Source: Selenomonadaceae bacterium
Lineage (GTDB): Bacteria > Bacillota > Negativicutes > Selenomonadales > Selenomonadaceae
DNA length: 5,307 nt
Direction: 5' to 3'
Assembly (NCBI GenBank): GCA_017529085.1
Contig: JAFXOC010000153.1
Location: 1-5,307, forward strand
Under the pieces are notes generated by a model, which was not told the origin of the DNA, ran no database searches, and was given only the letters and a program-made list of their open reading frames with translations. The position numbers and the translations under genes are program-made. Positions 1 through 4,640 of the stretch are shown here, piece after piece (position 1 is the first letter of the stretch; every line of letters begins with the position of its first letter).

Positions 1-252
1 ACCAACCGTCACATAATCGCCGATAATGCAGGGCTTGTTGTCCGCAACGTGCAAACAAGTCAAATCCTGCACGTTGGAGCATTCGCCTATTTTAATATAG
101 CAAACGTCACCTCTCGCTACAACGCCCGGCCAAATGCTTGAGTATTTGCCGACCGTAACGTCTCCCGAGAGGAAAACCTGCGGCGCCACAAAAGCTTCTT
201 CGTCTATTACGGGAGTTTTTCCCTGAAATTCATTATTCTTTAAAGTAAACAT
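1..252 (-). CDS. Gamma-class carbonic anhydrase family protein (left-handed beta-helix, YrdA/PaaY-like), 3' part missing
   Basis: The first 84 residues are visible, and the rest lies beyond base 1. The protein matches the hexapeptide-repeat gamma-carbonic anhydrase family: an N-terminal segment ending in AFVAP (20-24), then imperfect hexapeptide turns (SGDVTVGKYSSIW, 29-41), the ARGD motif with Arg47 and Asp49, NVQD with Gln62, and LHV with His68. In the family these correspond to the conserved Arg/Asp/Gln set and the first zinc-ligand histidine. The visible part stops at VTVG, just where the second ligand histidine is expected. Family members form trimers, and some hydrate CO2 while many have no proven activity. 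One oddity is QDLT in place of the usual QDGT, and there are four cysteines in residues 51-75. The ATG at 252 has a GGGG stretch 4 bases upstream and lies 13 bases after the asd stop, so co-transcription with asd is likely. DapD/DapH acyltransferases share the fold but lack this ARGD/NVQD/LHV arrangement. The family is confident; enzyme activity is not. Confidence 0.88.
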   Translation of the reverse strand, partial: MFTLKNNEFQGKTPVIDEEAFVAPQVFLSGDVTVGKYSSIWPGVVARGDVCYIKIGECSNVQDLTCLHVADNKPCIIGDYVTVG

Positions 253-265
253 ACTACCCCATCCA

Positions 266-1297
266 TCACACCATATCGTTCTTTATCATGTATTCGGCGA
301 TCTGCAACGCGTTAAGCGCCGCGCCTTTTCTTATCTGATCGCCGCATACCCAAAGATTTAATCCGTTATCAACGGAATAATCTTTTCTAATACGCCCGAC
401 TTCCACATCGTCTTTACCGGAAGTCAAAAGCGGCATAGGATAAAGCATTTCGTCCGGATCGTCCACAACCTTCGCTCCGGGGAAATTTGAAATAGCCCGT
501 TTCGCATCGTCAACGCTTACTTCGCCTTCAAATTCCACATTGACGGATTCCGCATGACTTCTATACACTGGCACGCGAATAGTAGTCGCCGTTATTCTTA
601 TATCGTCGTCTTCCATGATCTTCTTTGTTTCGTCGATCATCTTCATTTCTTCTTTAGTGTAAAGATTATCCTTAAACACATCTATCTGGGGAATAAGGTT
701 AAAGGCAATCTGATAGTGTTTAGGAAGCGCCGCGCCCGGCAAAATCTCAGCCGTTACTTCTTTGCCTTCGCATATATCCTTCACCTGTTCTTCAAGCTCC
801 GCCATAGCTTCCTTACCGCCGCCGGACACCGCCTGATAAGTGGAAACCACAACTCTCTTTATCTTCTTCAAATCGTAAAGCGGTTTTAACGCCATAACCA
901 TAATAATGGTAGAGCAATTCGGATTTGCAATTATTCCCTTATGTCTCGCTATAGCCTGTGGATTTACTTCCGGCACAACCAAAGGCACATCTTTATCCAT
1001 TCTAAACGTACTCGAATTATCAATAACCACAGCGCCCGCTTTAACAGCCGCCGGCGCAAAAGTTTTACTCGCAGACCCGCCGGCAAAGAGCGCAATATCC
1101 ACGCCGTCAAACGAATTTTCCGTCGCTTCCTCTACCGTATACGTCTTTCCCATAAAATCTATCTTCGTTCCCGCCGACCGTTTCGATGCCAAAAGCTTCA
1201 GTTCCCCAAATGGAAACTTACGCTCCTCTATCAAATTCAAAAACTCCTGCCCAACCGCTCCGGTCGCGCCCAATATCGCCACTTTATACTTTTTCAT
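266..1297 (-). CDS. asd: Aspartate-semialdehyde dehydrogenase
   Basis: This cytoplasmic enzyme reduces L-aspartyl-4-phosphate to aspartate-4-semialdehyde with NADPH, the branch point to diaminopimelate/lysine, threonine and methionine. From the chosen start it has 343 residues, the normal length. The N-terminal Rossmann motif GATGAVGQ is at 10-17. NPNCST at 126-131 carries the catalytic Cys128. TYQAVSGGG (153-161) holds the conserved substrate-region Gln155, and RVPVYRSHAESV (241-252) holds the substrate Arg241 and the acid/base His248. Nothing is truncated and all key residues are present. I start at the ATG at 1297 rather than the one at 1306. The AAGGA ribosome site ends directly against the 1306 ATG but lies 9 bases from the 1297 ATG, and MKKYKVAILGATG is the usual family N-terminus. 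The gene follows dapB after 128 bases containing a large inverted and mirror repeat, and precedes the carbonic anhydrase gene by 13 bases. Confidence 0.97.
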   Translation of the reverse strand: MKKYKVAILGATGAVGQEFLNLIEERKFPFGELKLLASKRSAGTKIDFMGKTYTVEEATENSFDGVDIALFAGGSASKTFAPAAVKAGAVVIDNSSTFRMDKDVPLVVPEVNPQAIARHKGIIANPNCSTIIMVMALKPLYDLKKIKRVVVSTYQAVSGGGKEAMAELEEQVKDICEGKEVTAEILPGAALPKHYQIAFNLIPQIDVFKDNLYTKEEMKMIDETKKIMEDDDIRITATTIRVPVYRSHAESVNVEFEGEVSVDDAKRAISNFPGAKVVDDPDEMLYPMPLLTSGKDDVEVGRIRKDYSVDNGLNLWVCGDQIRKGAALNALQIAEYMIKNDMV

Positions 1298-1306
1298 TCT
1301 TTTCAT

Positions 1307-1311
1307 TCCTT
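1307..1311 (-). promoter_or_regulatory. Ribosome binding site of asd (AAGGA)
   Basis: The minus strand reads AAGGA at 1311-1307. It has no spacing to the in-frame ATG at 1306 but 9 bases to the ATG at 1297, so it favours the downstream start. It lies 15 bases beyond the base of the large hairpin and is not covered by it. Confidence 0.7.
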
Positions 1312-1326
1312 TTTTTAGTCAAATAT

Positions 1327-1386
1327 CTTCTTTCTTTTCTTTGTCTCTCTTTTTTGTAAAAAAGAGAGAGAAAGAAAAGAAAGAAG
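1327..1386. repeat. Large inverted repeat (29-base arms, 2-base centre) between dapB and asd
   Basis: The arms are 1327-1355 (all pyrimidine except G1343) and 1358-1386 (all purine), and they pair at every position except G1343/G1370. The two central bases are GT. In the dapB-asd transcript this would be a hairpin of up to 29 pairs, with a few pairs next to the centre probably open. No T-run follows the stem on either strand, so it does not look like an intrinsic terminator. The 3' base of the hairpin is 29 bases from the asd start codon. Its simple CT/GA composition and palindromic core resemble a dispersed intergenic palindrome, but that origin is only a guess. Confidence 0.9.
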
Positions 1387-1412
1387 CAAAGAAAAGAAAG
1401 AGAGAGAAAAAA
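1358..1412. repeat. Perfect polypurine mirror repeat (25-base arms)
   Basis: On the plus strand, 1358-1412 is purine at every base except C1387. Arms 1358-1382 and 1388-1412 are exact mirror images (same-strand reflection, not reverse complements) around the centre GAAGC at 1383-1387; I compared all 25 positions. Homopurine mirror repeats are the known sequence class for intramolecular triplex (H-DNA). The left arm of the mirror is also the right arm of the inverted repeat 1327-1386, giving the plus-strand order pyrimidine arm, purine arm, mirrored purine arm. Confidence 0.9.
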
Positions 1413-1425
1413 CTTTAATAAACTT

Positions 1426-2217
1426 TTAATCCATTATTTTGTCTAAACCCACCGTTAATCCGCTTAATGAGAGGACTTTTTTACAAGCCAAAACAACGCC
1501 GGGCATGAAAGAAACTCTGTCCATCGAGTCGTGGCGAATGGTTACAGTTTCGCCCAAATTGCCGAAGATAACCTGTTGATGAGCGACAAAGCCGGGTAAA
1601 CGTACGCTGTGAATATGCATACCGTCTACTTCGGCACCCCTTGCGCCCGCTAATTTTTCTTTTTCGTCCGGATGTCCCTGCTTCATGCTCTCTCGTACTT
1701 CTCGTATCATCTCGGCGGTTTGTACGGCTGTTCCTGAGGGCGCGTCAAGTTTTTTGTCGTGATGAAGCTCTATTATCTCCACGTTCTTTATGTATTTTGC
1801 CGCTTGACGACTGAAAAGCATCATAAGCACCGCGCCTATTGCGAAGTTTGGCGCAATAAATGTAGGAGTGTTATTTTCTTCCGAAAGCTTTTTCAGTTCT
1901 TCTTTTTCGGCATCGCTAAGCCCTGTAGTTCCGATAACAGGCGAAACTTTCATAGTAATAGCCGTTTTTGCGCTCTCGAACACCACATCGGGTCTTGTAA
2001 AATCAACCATAACCTGCGGCTTTTTAGTCTCTATCGCCTTTTTTAAATCTTTTTCCACAATAACGCCGTTCTTAGAAAGCCCCGCAAGTTCGCCCGCGTC
2101 GCCGCCTTCCATAATATCTACGGCTCCGACCAAATTCAATTCGCTATCTTCGATAACAGCCTTCAACACGGCGCGCCCCATGCGCCCACAGGCTCCGTTT
2201 ACCAACACGTCAATCAA
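1426..2217 (-). CDS. dapB: 4-hydroxy-tetrahydrodipicolinate reductase
   Basis: This cytoplasmic enzyme of the diaminopimelate/lysine pathway reduces 4-hydroxy-tetrahydrodipicolinate to tetrahydrodipicolinate with NAD(P)H. It has 263 residues, a normal family length. The N-terminal dinucleotide-binding motif NGACGRMG is at 7-14, VDFTRPD at 71-77 and GTTG at 97-100. The signature ELHHDKKLDAPSGTA (150-164) contains His152, His153 and Lys156, the family's catalytic region, followed by the SGTA substrate-binding loop. IHSVRLPGFVAHQ (202-214) and IRHDSMDRVSFMPGV (227-241) are the conserved C-terminal stretches. The start is TTG at 2217: a full GGAGG lies 8 bases upstream, and the Rossmann strand begins at once (IDVLVNGACG). 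It is the first gene after the ftsZ terminator and is followed by asd. Asd makes the semialdehyde that DapA converts to the DapB substrate. dapA itself is not in the window. Confidence 0.97.
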   Translation of the reverse strand: MIDVLVNGACGRMGRAVLKAVIEDSELNLVGAVDIMEGGDAGELAGLSKNGVIVEKDLKKAIETKKPQVMVDFTRPDVVFESAKTAITMKVSPVIGTTGLSDAEKEELKKLSEENNTPTFIAPNFAIGAVLMMLFSRQAAKYIKNVEIIELHHDKKLDAPSGTAVQTAEMIREVRESMKQGHPDEKEKLAGARGAEVDGMHIHSVRLPGFVAHQQVIFGNLGETVTIRHDSMDRVSFMPGVVLACKKVLSLSGLTVGLDKIMD

Positions 2218-2225
2218 AAATCTCG

Positions 2226-2230
2226 CCTCC
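2226..2230 (-). promoter_or_regulatory. Ribosome binding site of dapB (GGAGG), fixing a TTG start
   Basis: The minus strand reads GGAGG at 2230-2226, with 8 bases before TTG at 2217. There is no ATG at the N-terminus; the first in-frame ATG falls inside the GRMG motif. The TTG start is therefore well supported. Confidence 0.85.
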
Positions 2231-2237
2231 GTTTAAT

Positions 2238-2258
2238 TGTTAGGGCGATGCCCCAACA
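2238..2258 (-). other. Small stem-loop in the dapB leader
   Basis: In the minus-strand transcript, UGUUGGGGC and GCCCUAACA form a 9-pair stem closing a 3-base loop (AUC), with one G-U wobble at 2254/2242. On the plus strand the same position would be an A/C mismatch, so the pairing is better in the dapB-direction RNA. It lies between the ftsZ terminator and the dapB ribosome site. No T-run follows, so it is not a terminator. The role is unknown; it could stabilise an mRNA end or be incidental. Confidence 0.5.
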
Positions 2259-2264
2259 TAATTC

Positions 2265-2292
2265 AAAAAAGGGAGCTTACGCTCCCCTTTTT
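2265..2292 (-). terminator. Rho-independent terminator of ftsZ
   Basis: On the minus strand the stem GGGAGC/GCTCCC (2286-2281 and 2276-2271) closes a GTAA loop (GUAA in RNA, a GNRA-type tetraloop) and is followed by six T (2270-2265). An upstream A-run (2292-2288) can extend the stem past one mismatched base, 2287. The A-run overlaps the ftsZ TAA stop, so the terminator starts at the end of the gene. It should separate the division genes from dapB, at least partly. Confidence 0.9.
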
Positions 2293-3481
2293 ATTTTCTT
2301 CTTAACCATTCGGGAATGTCAATTCCTATCTCAAAAGGCTTATCCTCCGTTTGAGGAGCTACAGTTTCAACAAGTCGCGCATTGTTTTGATTAGGCATAG
2401 GCGTTGCGCGATTTTGACTCATCGAAGGAATATTTAAAGGATTAGCGTTCCCCTGGTTTACAAAAGTGGGCTTCGCTATAGTCAAAGGTTCCTGTACGCC
2501 CGGAACTTGATTTTGCTTTGACGGACTAAACCCTGTCGCTATAACAGTAACGCTGATTTTATCCCCCATGGATTCGTCAAGCGCCGCGCCAAATATAAGG
2601 TTTACATCGGGATGCGCCGCCTCTTGAATGGTGACGAAAGCTTCGTTTACCCCCGCCATGGAAAGTGATTCGGGAGCGCCGGTAATGTTTAAAAGTATGC
2701 CCTGCGCGCCTTGAATGTCAATTTCTAAGAGCGGCGATTCCACAGCTTTTTTTGCGGCCTCAACAGCGGCGTTTTCGCCTACGGCTTCGCCGATGCCCAT
2801 AAGCGCGGAACCCGAATTGCTCATGATGGTTTTAACATCCGCAAAGTCAAGGTTTACAAGCCCGGGCTTCATAATTAAATCGGAAATCCCCTTAACGCCC
2901 TGATACAAAACATCGTTTGCGATACTAAAAGCTTGCGTCATGGGAGTGTTCCTGTCCACAACCTGCAAGAGCCTGTCGTTGGGGATTGTAATAATCGTAT
3001 CAACGTGCTGTTGCAGATTTTCAATACCCATATCCGCCTTCTTCTTCCTGGAAGGTCCTTCAAAGAGGAAAGGTTTTGTCACAACTCCCACTATAAGCGC
3101 GCCGACTTCCCTCGCGCATTCCGCCACAACCGGAGCCGCGCCTGTTCCCGTACCGCCGCCCATGCCGGCCGTAACAAAAACCATATCGGAGCCTCTTAAG
3201 GCTTCTAAAATATCGTCCCGACTTTCCTCTGCGGCTTTTTCACCGATTTCGGGTTTTGCTCCCGCGCCAAGTCCGCGGGTAAGTTTTTCACCTATCTGCA
3301 TTCGCTTCATGGCGTTAGAGTGACGAAGCGCCTGCGCGTCCGTGTTTACTGCGATAAAATCTACGCCGTCAAGCCCTAATTCTATCATGCGATTAACGGC
3401 GTTGCTTCCGCCGCCGCCTACTCCTACAACTCTTATCTTTGCATACTGGTCGAGTCCGCCTATATCGTCTAATTCAAACAC
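2291..3481 (-). CDS. ftsZ: Cell division protein FtsZ (tubulin-like GTPase)
   Basis: FtsZ polymerises with GTP into the Z ring at midcell and recruits the divisome. From the GTG at 3481 it has 396 residues. Visible motifs are the glycine-rich GVGGGGSNAVNRM (20-32), NTDAQAL, the tubulin signature GGGTGTG (108-114) for GTP phosphates, and the T7 loop NLDFAD (210-215) with the acidic residues that trigger GTP hydrolysis in the next subunit. The globular part ends near VTVIATGF (311-318). A Gln/Asn/Pro-rich flexible linker follows, and then the C-terminal peptide IDIPEWLRRK (387-396), which docks membrane anchors such as FtsA or SepF. The GTG start is chosen because GGAGGT lies 7 bases upstream and gives the family-like N-terminus MFELDD. 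The ATG at 3496 overlaps that ribosome site and has none of its own. A 99-base gap upstream holds a candidate promoter. No ftsA precedes it. Confidence 0.98.
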   Translation of the reverse strand: MFELDDIGGLDQYAKIRVVGVGGGGSNAVNRMIELGLDGVDFIAVNTDAQALRHSNAMKRMQIGEKLTRGLGAGAKPEIGEKAAEESRDDILEALRGSDMVFVTAGMGGGTGTGAAPVVAECAREVGALIVGVVTKPFLFEGPSRKKKADMGIENLQQHVDTIITIPNDRLLQVVDRNTPMTQAFSIANDVLYQGVKGISDLIMKPGLVNLDFADVKTIMSNSGSALMGIGEAVGENAAVEAAKKAVESPLLEIDIQGAQGILLNITGAPESLSMAGVNEAFVTIQEAAHPDVNLIFGAALDESMGDKISVTVIATGFSPSKQNQVPGVQEPLTIAKPTFVNQGNANPLNIPSMSQNRATPMPNQNNARLVETVAPQTEDKPFEIGIDIPEWLRRK

Positions 3482-3488
3482 TATCCTA

Positions 3489-3494
3489 ACCTCC
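3489..3494 (-). promoter_or_regulatory. Ribosome binding site of ftsZ (GGAGGT), fixing a GTG start
   Basis: The minus strand reads GGAGGT at 3494-3489, with 7 bases before GTG at 3481. The competing in-frame ATG (3496-3494) shares its last base with this site, and only a weak AAGA lies upstream of it. Confidence 0.8.
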
Positions 3495-3535
3495 ATTTTC
3501 TTGAGGTAAAATTCTTATCGTAAAAATTCGAATAT

Positions 3536-3564
3536 ATTTTATCATATTTTTTTGAATATGAAAA
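3536..3564 (-). promoter_or_regulatory. Candidate sigma-A promoter of ftsZ with extended -10
   Basis: On the minus strand, TTTTCA (3564-3559; four of six to TTGACA) is 17 bases from TAAAAT (3541-3536; five of six to TATAAT). A TG one base upstream of the -10 (3544-3543) makes an extended -10. Transcription would begin near 3529, giving a leader of about 48 bases. The region is very AT-rich, so chance matches are easy; the -35 box is weak. Confidence 0.4.
3542..3561. repeat. 7-base inverted repeat overlapping the ftsZ promoter candidate
   Basis: TCATATT and AATATGA (3542-3548 and 3555-3561 as plus-strand positions) are perfect reverse complements separated by 6 bases. The element sits between the proposed -35 and -10 and covers the extended -10 TG. 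It could be an operator for a dimeric regulator. In such AT-rich DNA it could also be chance. Confidence 0.4.
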
Positions 3565-3580
3565 TAGTTTTTTTCTACTC

Positions 3581-3964
3581 TTATTCTATAATTTCATTTA
3601 AAGTTGATTTTTCTTCCGCAACGGAGGGCGCGGTTCTTTTTTTCAAATAATGCCTTCTAAGCGTGGCAAGATTCTTAAATATTCTAAAACCAAACGCCAA
3701 TAGCGCCACATAGTATAAATCTATCCCCAAGCGGTCGCCTATATAAACCAAAAAAGTCGCCATAAGCGCGTTGGAGAAAAACCCCGTGATAAACACTACG
3801 TTTTCAAATTTATTATTAGCGGCGGCGCGAAGCCCGCCAAAAATCGCGTCTAACGAAGCGAGTATCGCTACAGAAAAGAGTTTTGAATAGGCTATAGGCA
3901 CCAAAATCGGGCAGAGCGAGCCTAAAATAAGCCCCAATATCAAGCCTGTTATTGGAAGCGCCAT
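3581..3964 (-). CDS. sbp: Small basic family membrane protein (Sbp, DUF1290)
   Basis: This 127-residue membrane protein belongs to the DUF1290/Sbp family found in dcw clusters of Bacillota. Its molecular role is not established. Hydrophobic stretches at about 4-25, 29-46, 57-77 and 83-97 suggest several membrane passes. Conserved family stretches are LDAIFGGLRA (38-47), FITGFFSNALMA (58-69), GDRLGIDLYY (76-85) and FRIFKNLATLRRHYL (93-107), followed by a basic then acidic tail. The start is the ATG at 3964, with GGAGG 6 bases upstream and the typical MALPITGL N-terminus. The open frame runs back to 4054, but that extension is charged, overlaps the upstream gene by 89 bases and has no ribosome site. 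The ribosome site lies in the last codons of the DUF881 gene and only 1 base separates the genes, so translation is probably coupled. The stop is followed by the AT-rich ftsZ upstream region. Confidence 0.93.
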   Translation of the reverse strand: MALPITGLILGLILGSLCPILVPIAYSKLFSVAILASLDAIFGGLRAAANNKFENVVFITGFFSNALMATFLVYIGDRLGIDLYYVALLAFGFRIFKNLATLRRHYLKKRTAPSVAEEKSTLNEIIE

Positions 3965-3965
3965 A

Positions 3966-4640
3966 TTATTCCTCCTCCGCTGTTTTAGCGTAATTAAAAC
4001 GAATAATTCCACGATACGGCGGCACATAAACCGAATCAGACGGCGCAATTTCAAGCTGAATACCCCATACTTTCAAGGTTTCGGCAACGCCGCCCCGCAT
4101 TTTTAACGCGCTCTCAAGATTTTTCTTATCACCTATGGCGCGAATTTCAAAAGGCGCGGCCGAACGTACATTGTTTACGGATAACGTAGGTCCTGCGCAG
4201 CGAATTTCGCTCGTGCCGATAAGCCTTTGCCCGTTTATGGAAATCGCTTCCGCTCCCGCCGCTCGAAGTTCGTTTATCACGCGAAGCATATCGTCATCGT
4301 GGATTATGTAGAGATTGGCGTTTTCTCCCGCTCTTGCGGTCTGCTTGCTGTCATCCATCTTTACGATAACGCCTTCGCCTTTCATAGCGGTAAGCGCCGC
4401 TTGACGACGAAGCGCCGTTTCCTGTTCGCCGCCTAATCTTTTGTTTAAGTTCGCCACTTCTTCTAAGAGCGCGTCTCTTTCCTTTTCGGTTTGTATAAGG
4501 CGATCGGAGAGTTCTTCAACACGTTGATACGGGAGGGATTCTCTCATATCCTCGGTCATTCTGAATTGCAGCGCCAGCAAAAATCCCACCACCATGCACA
4601 CCGAAGCGATGGAAAGCTGTCCTTTTTTTACAATCTTCAC
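3966..4640 (-). CDS. DUF881 family protein (YlxW/YlxX-like), membrane-anchored
   Basis: This 224-residue protein has one N-terminal membrane helix (about 9-25) after a basic segment. A charged heptad-like region (about 37-82, rich in Glu/Arg/Leu) looks like a coiled coil, and the DUF881 domain (about 86-218) follows. Family-typical stretches are LYIIHDDDMLRVINELRAAG (110-129), EAISINGQRL (131-140) and PPYRGIIRFNYA (207-218). The orientation predicted from the basic N-terminus puts the domain outside the membrane. The family sits beside ftsQ/divIB and sbp in many Bacillota. A division role is inferred from that context, and the biochemical function is unknown. The start is GTG at 4640, forming a GTGA overlap with the ftsQ stop. 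The local ribosome site is weak (GAAAGA), so coupling to ftsQ is likely. Bacillus subtilis has two such genes in tandem here (ylxW, ylxX); this window has one. Confidence 0.9.
   Translation of the reverse strand: MKIVKKGQLSIASVCMVVGFLLALQFRMTEDMRESLPYQRVEELSDRLIQTEKERDALLEEVANLNKRLGGEQETALRRQAALTAMKGEGVIVKMDDSKQTARAGENANLYIIHDDDMLRVINELRAAGAEAISINGQRLIGTSEIRCAGPTLSVNNVRSAAPFEIRAIGDKKNLESALKMRGGVAETLKVWGIQLEIAPSDSVYVPPYRGIIRFNYAKTAEEE
3971..3978 (-). promoter_or_regulatory. Ribosome binding site of sbp (GGAGGAGG) inside the DUF881 gene
   Basis: The minus strand reads GGAGGAGG at 3978-3971, 6 bases before the ATG at 3964. It coincides with the Glu-rich final codons of the DUF881 gene. It fixes the sbp start and argues against the longer open frame. 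Confidence 0.85.

Noticed and set aside
1..252. DapD/DapH acyltransferase as the identity of the partial gene after asd
   Set aside because: It would fit the pathway and shares the beta-helix fold, but the ARGD, NVQD and LHV motifs and the very short N-terminal segment are those of the gamma-carbonic anhydrase family.
906..1418. Plus-strand 170-codon open frame ending in a very Lys/Glu/Arg-rich tail
   Set aside because: It is antisense to asd, and the charged tail is just translation of the purine-rich repeat. No ribosome site or family resemblance.
1298..1425. Promoter for asd (TTGACT at 1321-1316 on the minus strand)
   Set aside because: The TTGACT resembles a -35 box, but a -10 at 16-18 bases would fall inside the asd coding start, leaving no leader for the ribosome site.
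2218..2290. Lysine riboswitch or T-box before dapB
   Set aside because: The gap is 73 bases and partly taken by the ftsZ terminator, far too short for an L-box or T-box; only one small stem is left.
2933..3323. Plus-strand open frames antisense to ftsZ
   Set aside because: They are shadows of the strongly biased ftsZ codons, with no ribosome sites and low-complexity translations.
3965..4054. Longer N-terminus for sbp
   Set aside because: It overlaps the DUF881 gene, has no ribosome site, and replaces a family-typical N-terminus that has a strong ribosome site at 3971-3978.
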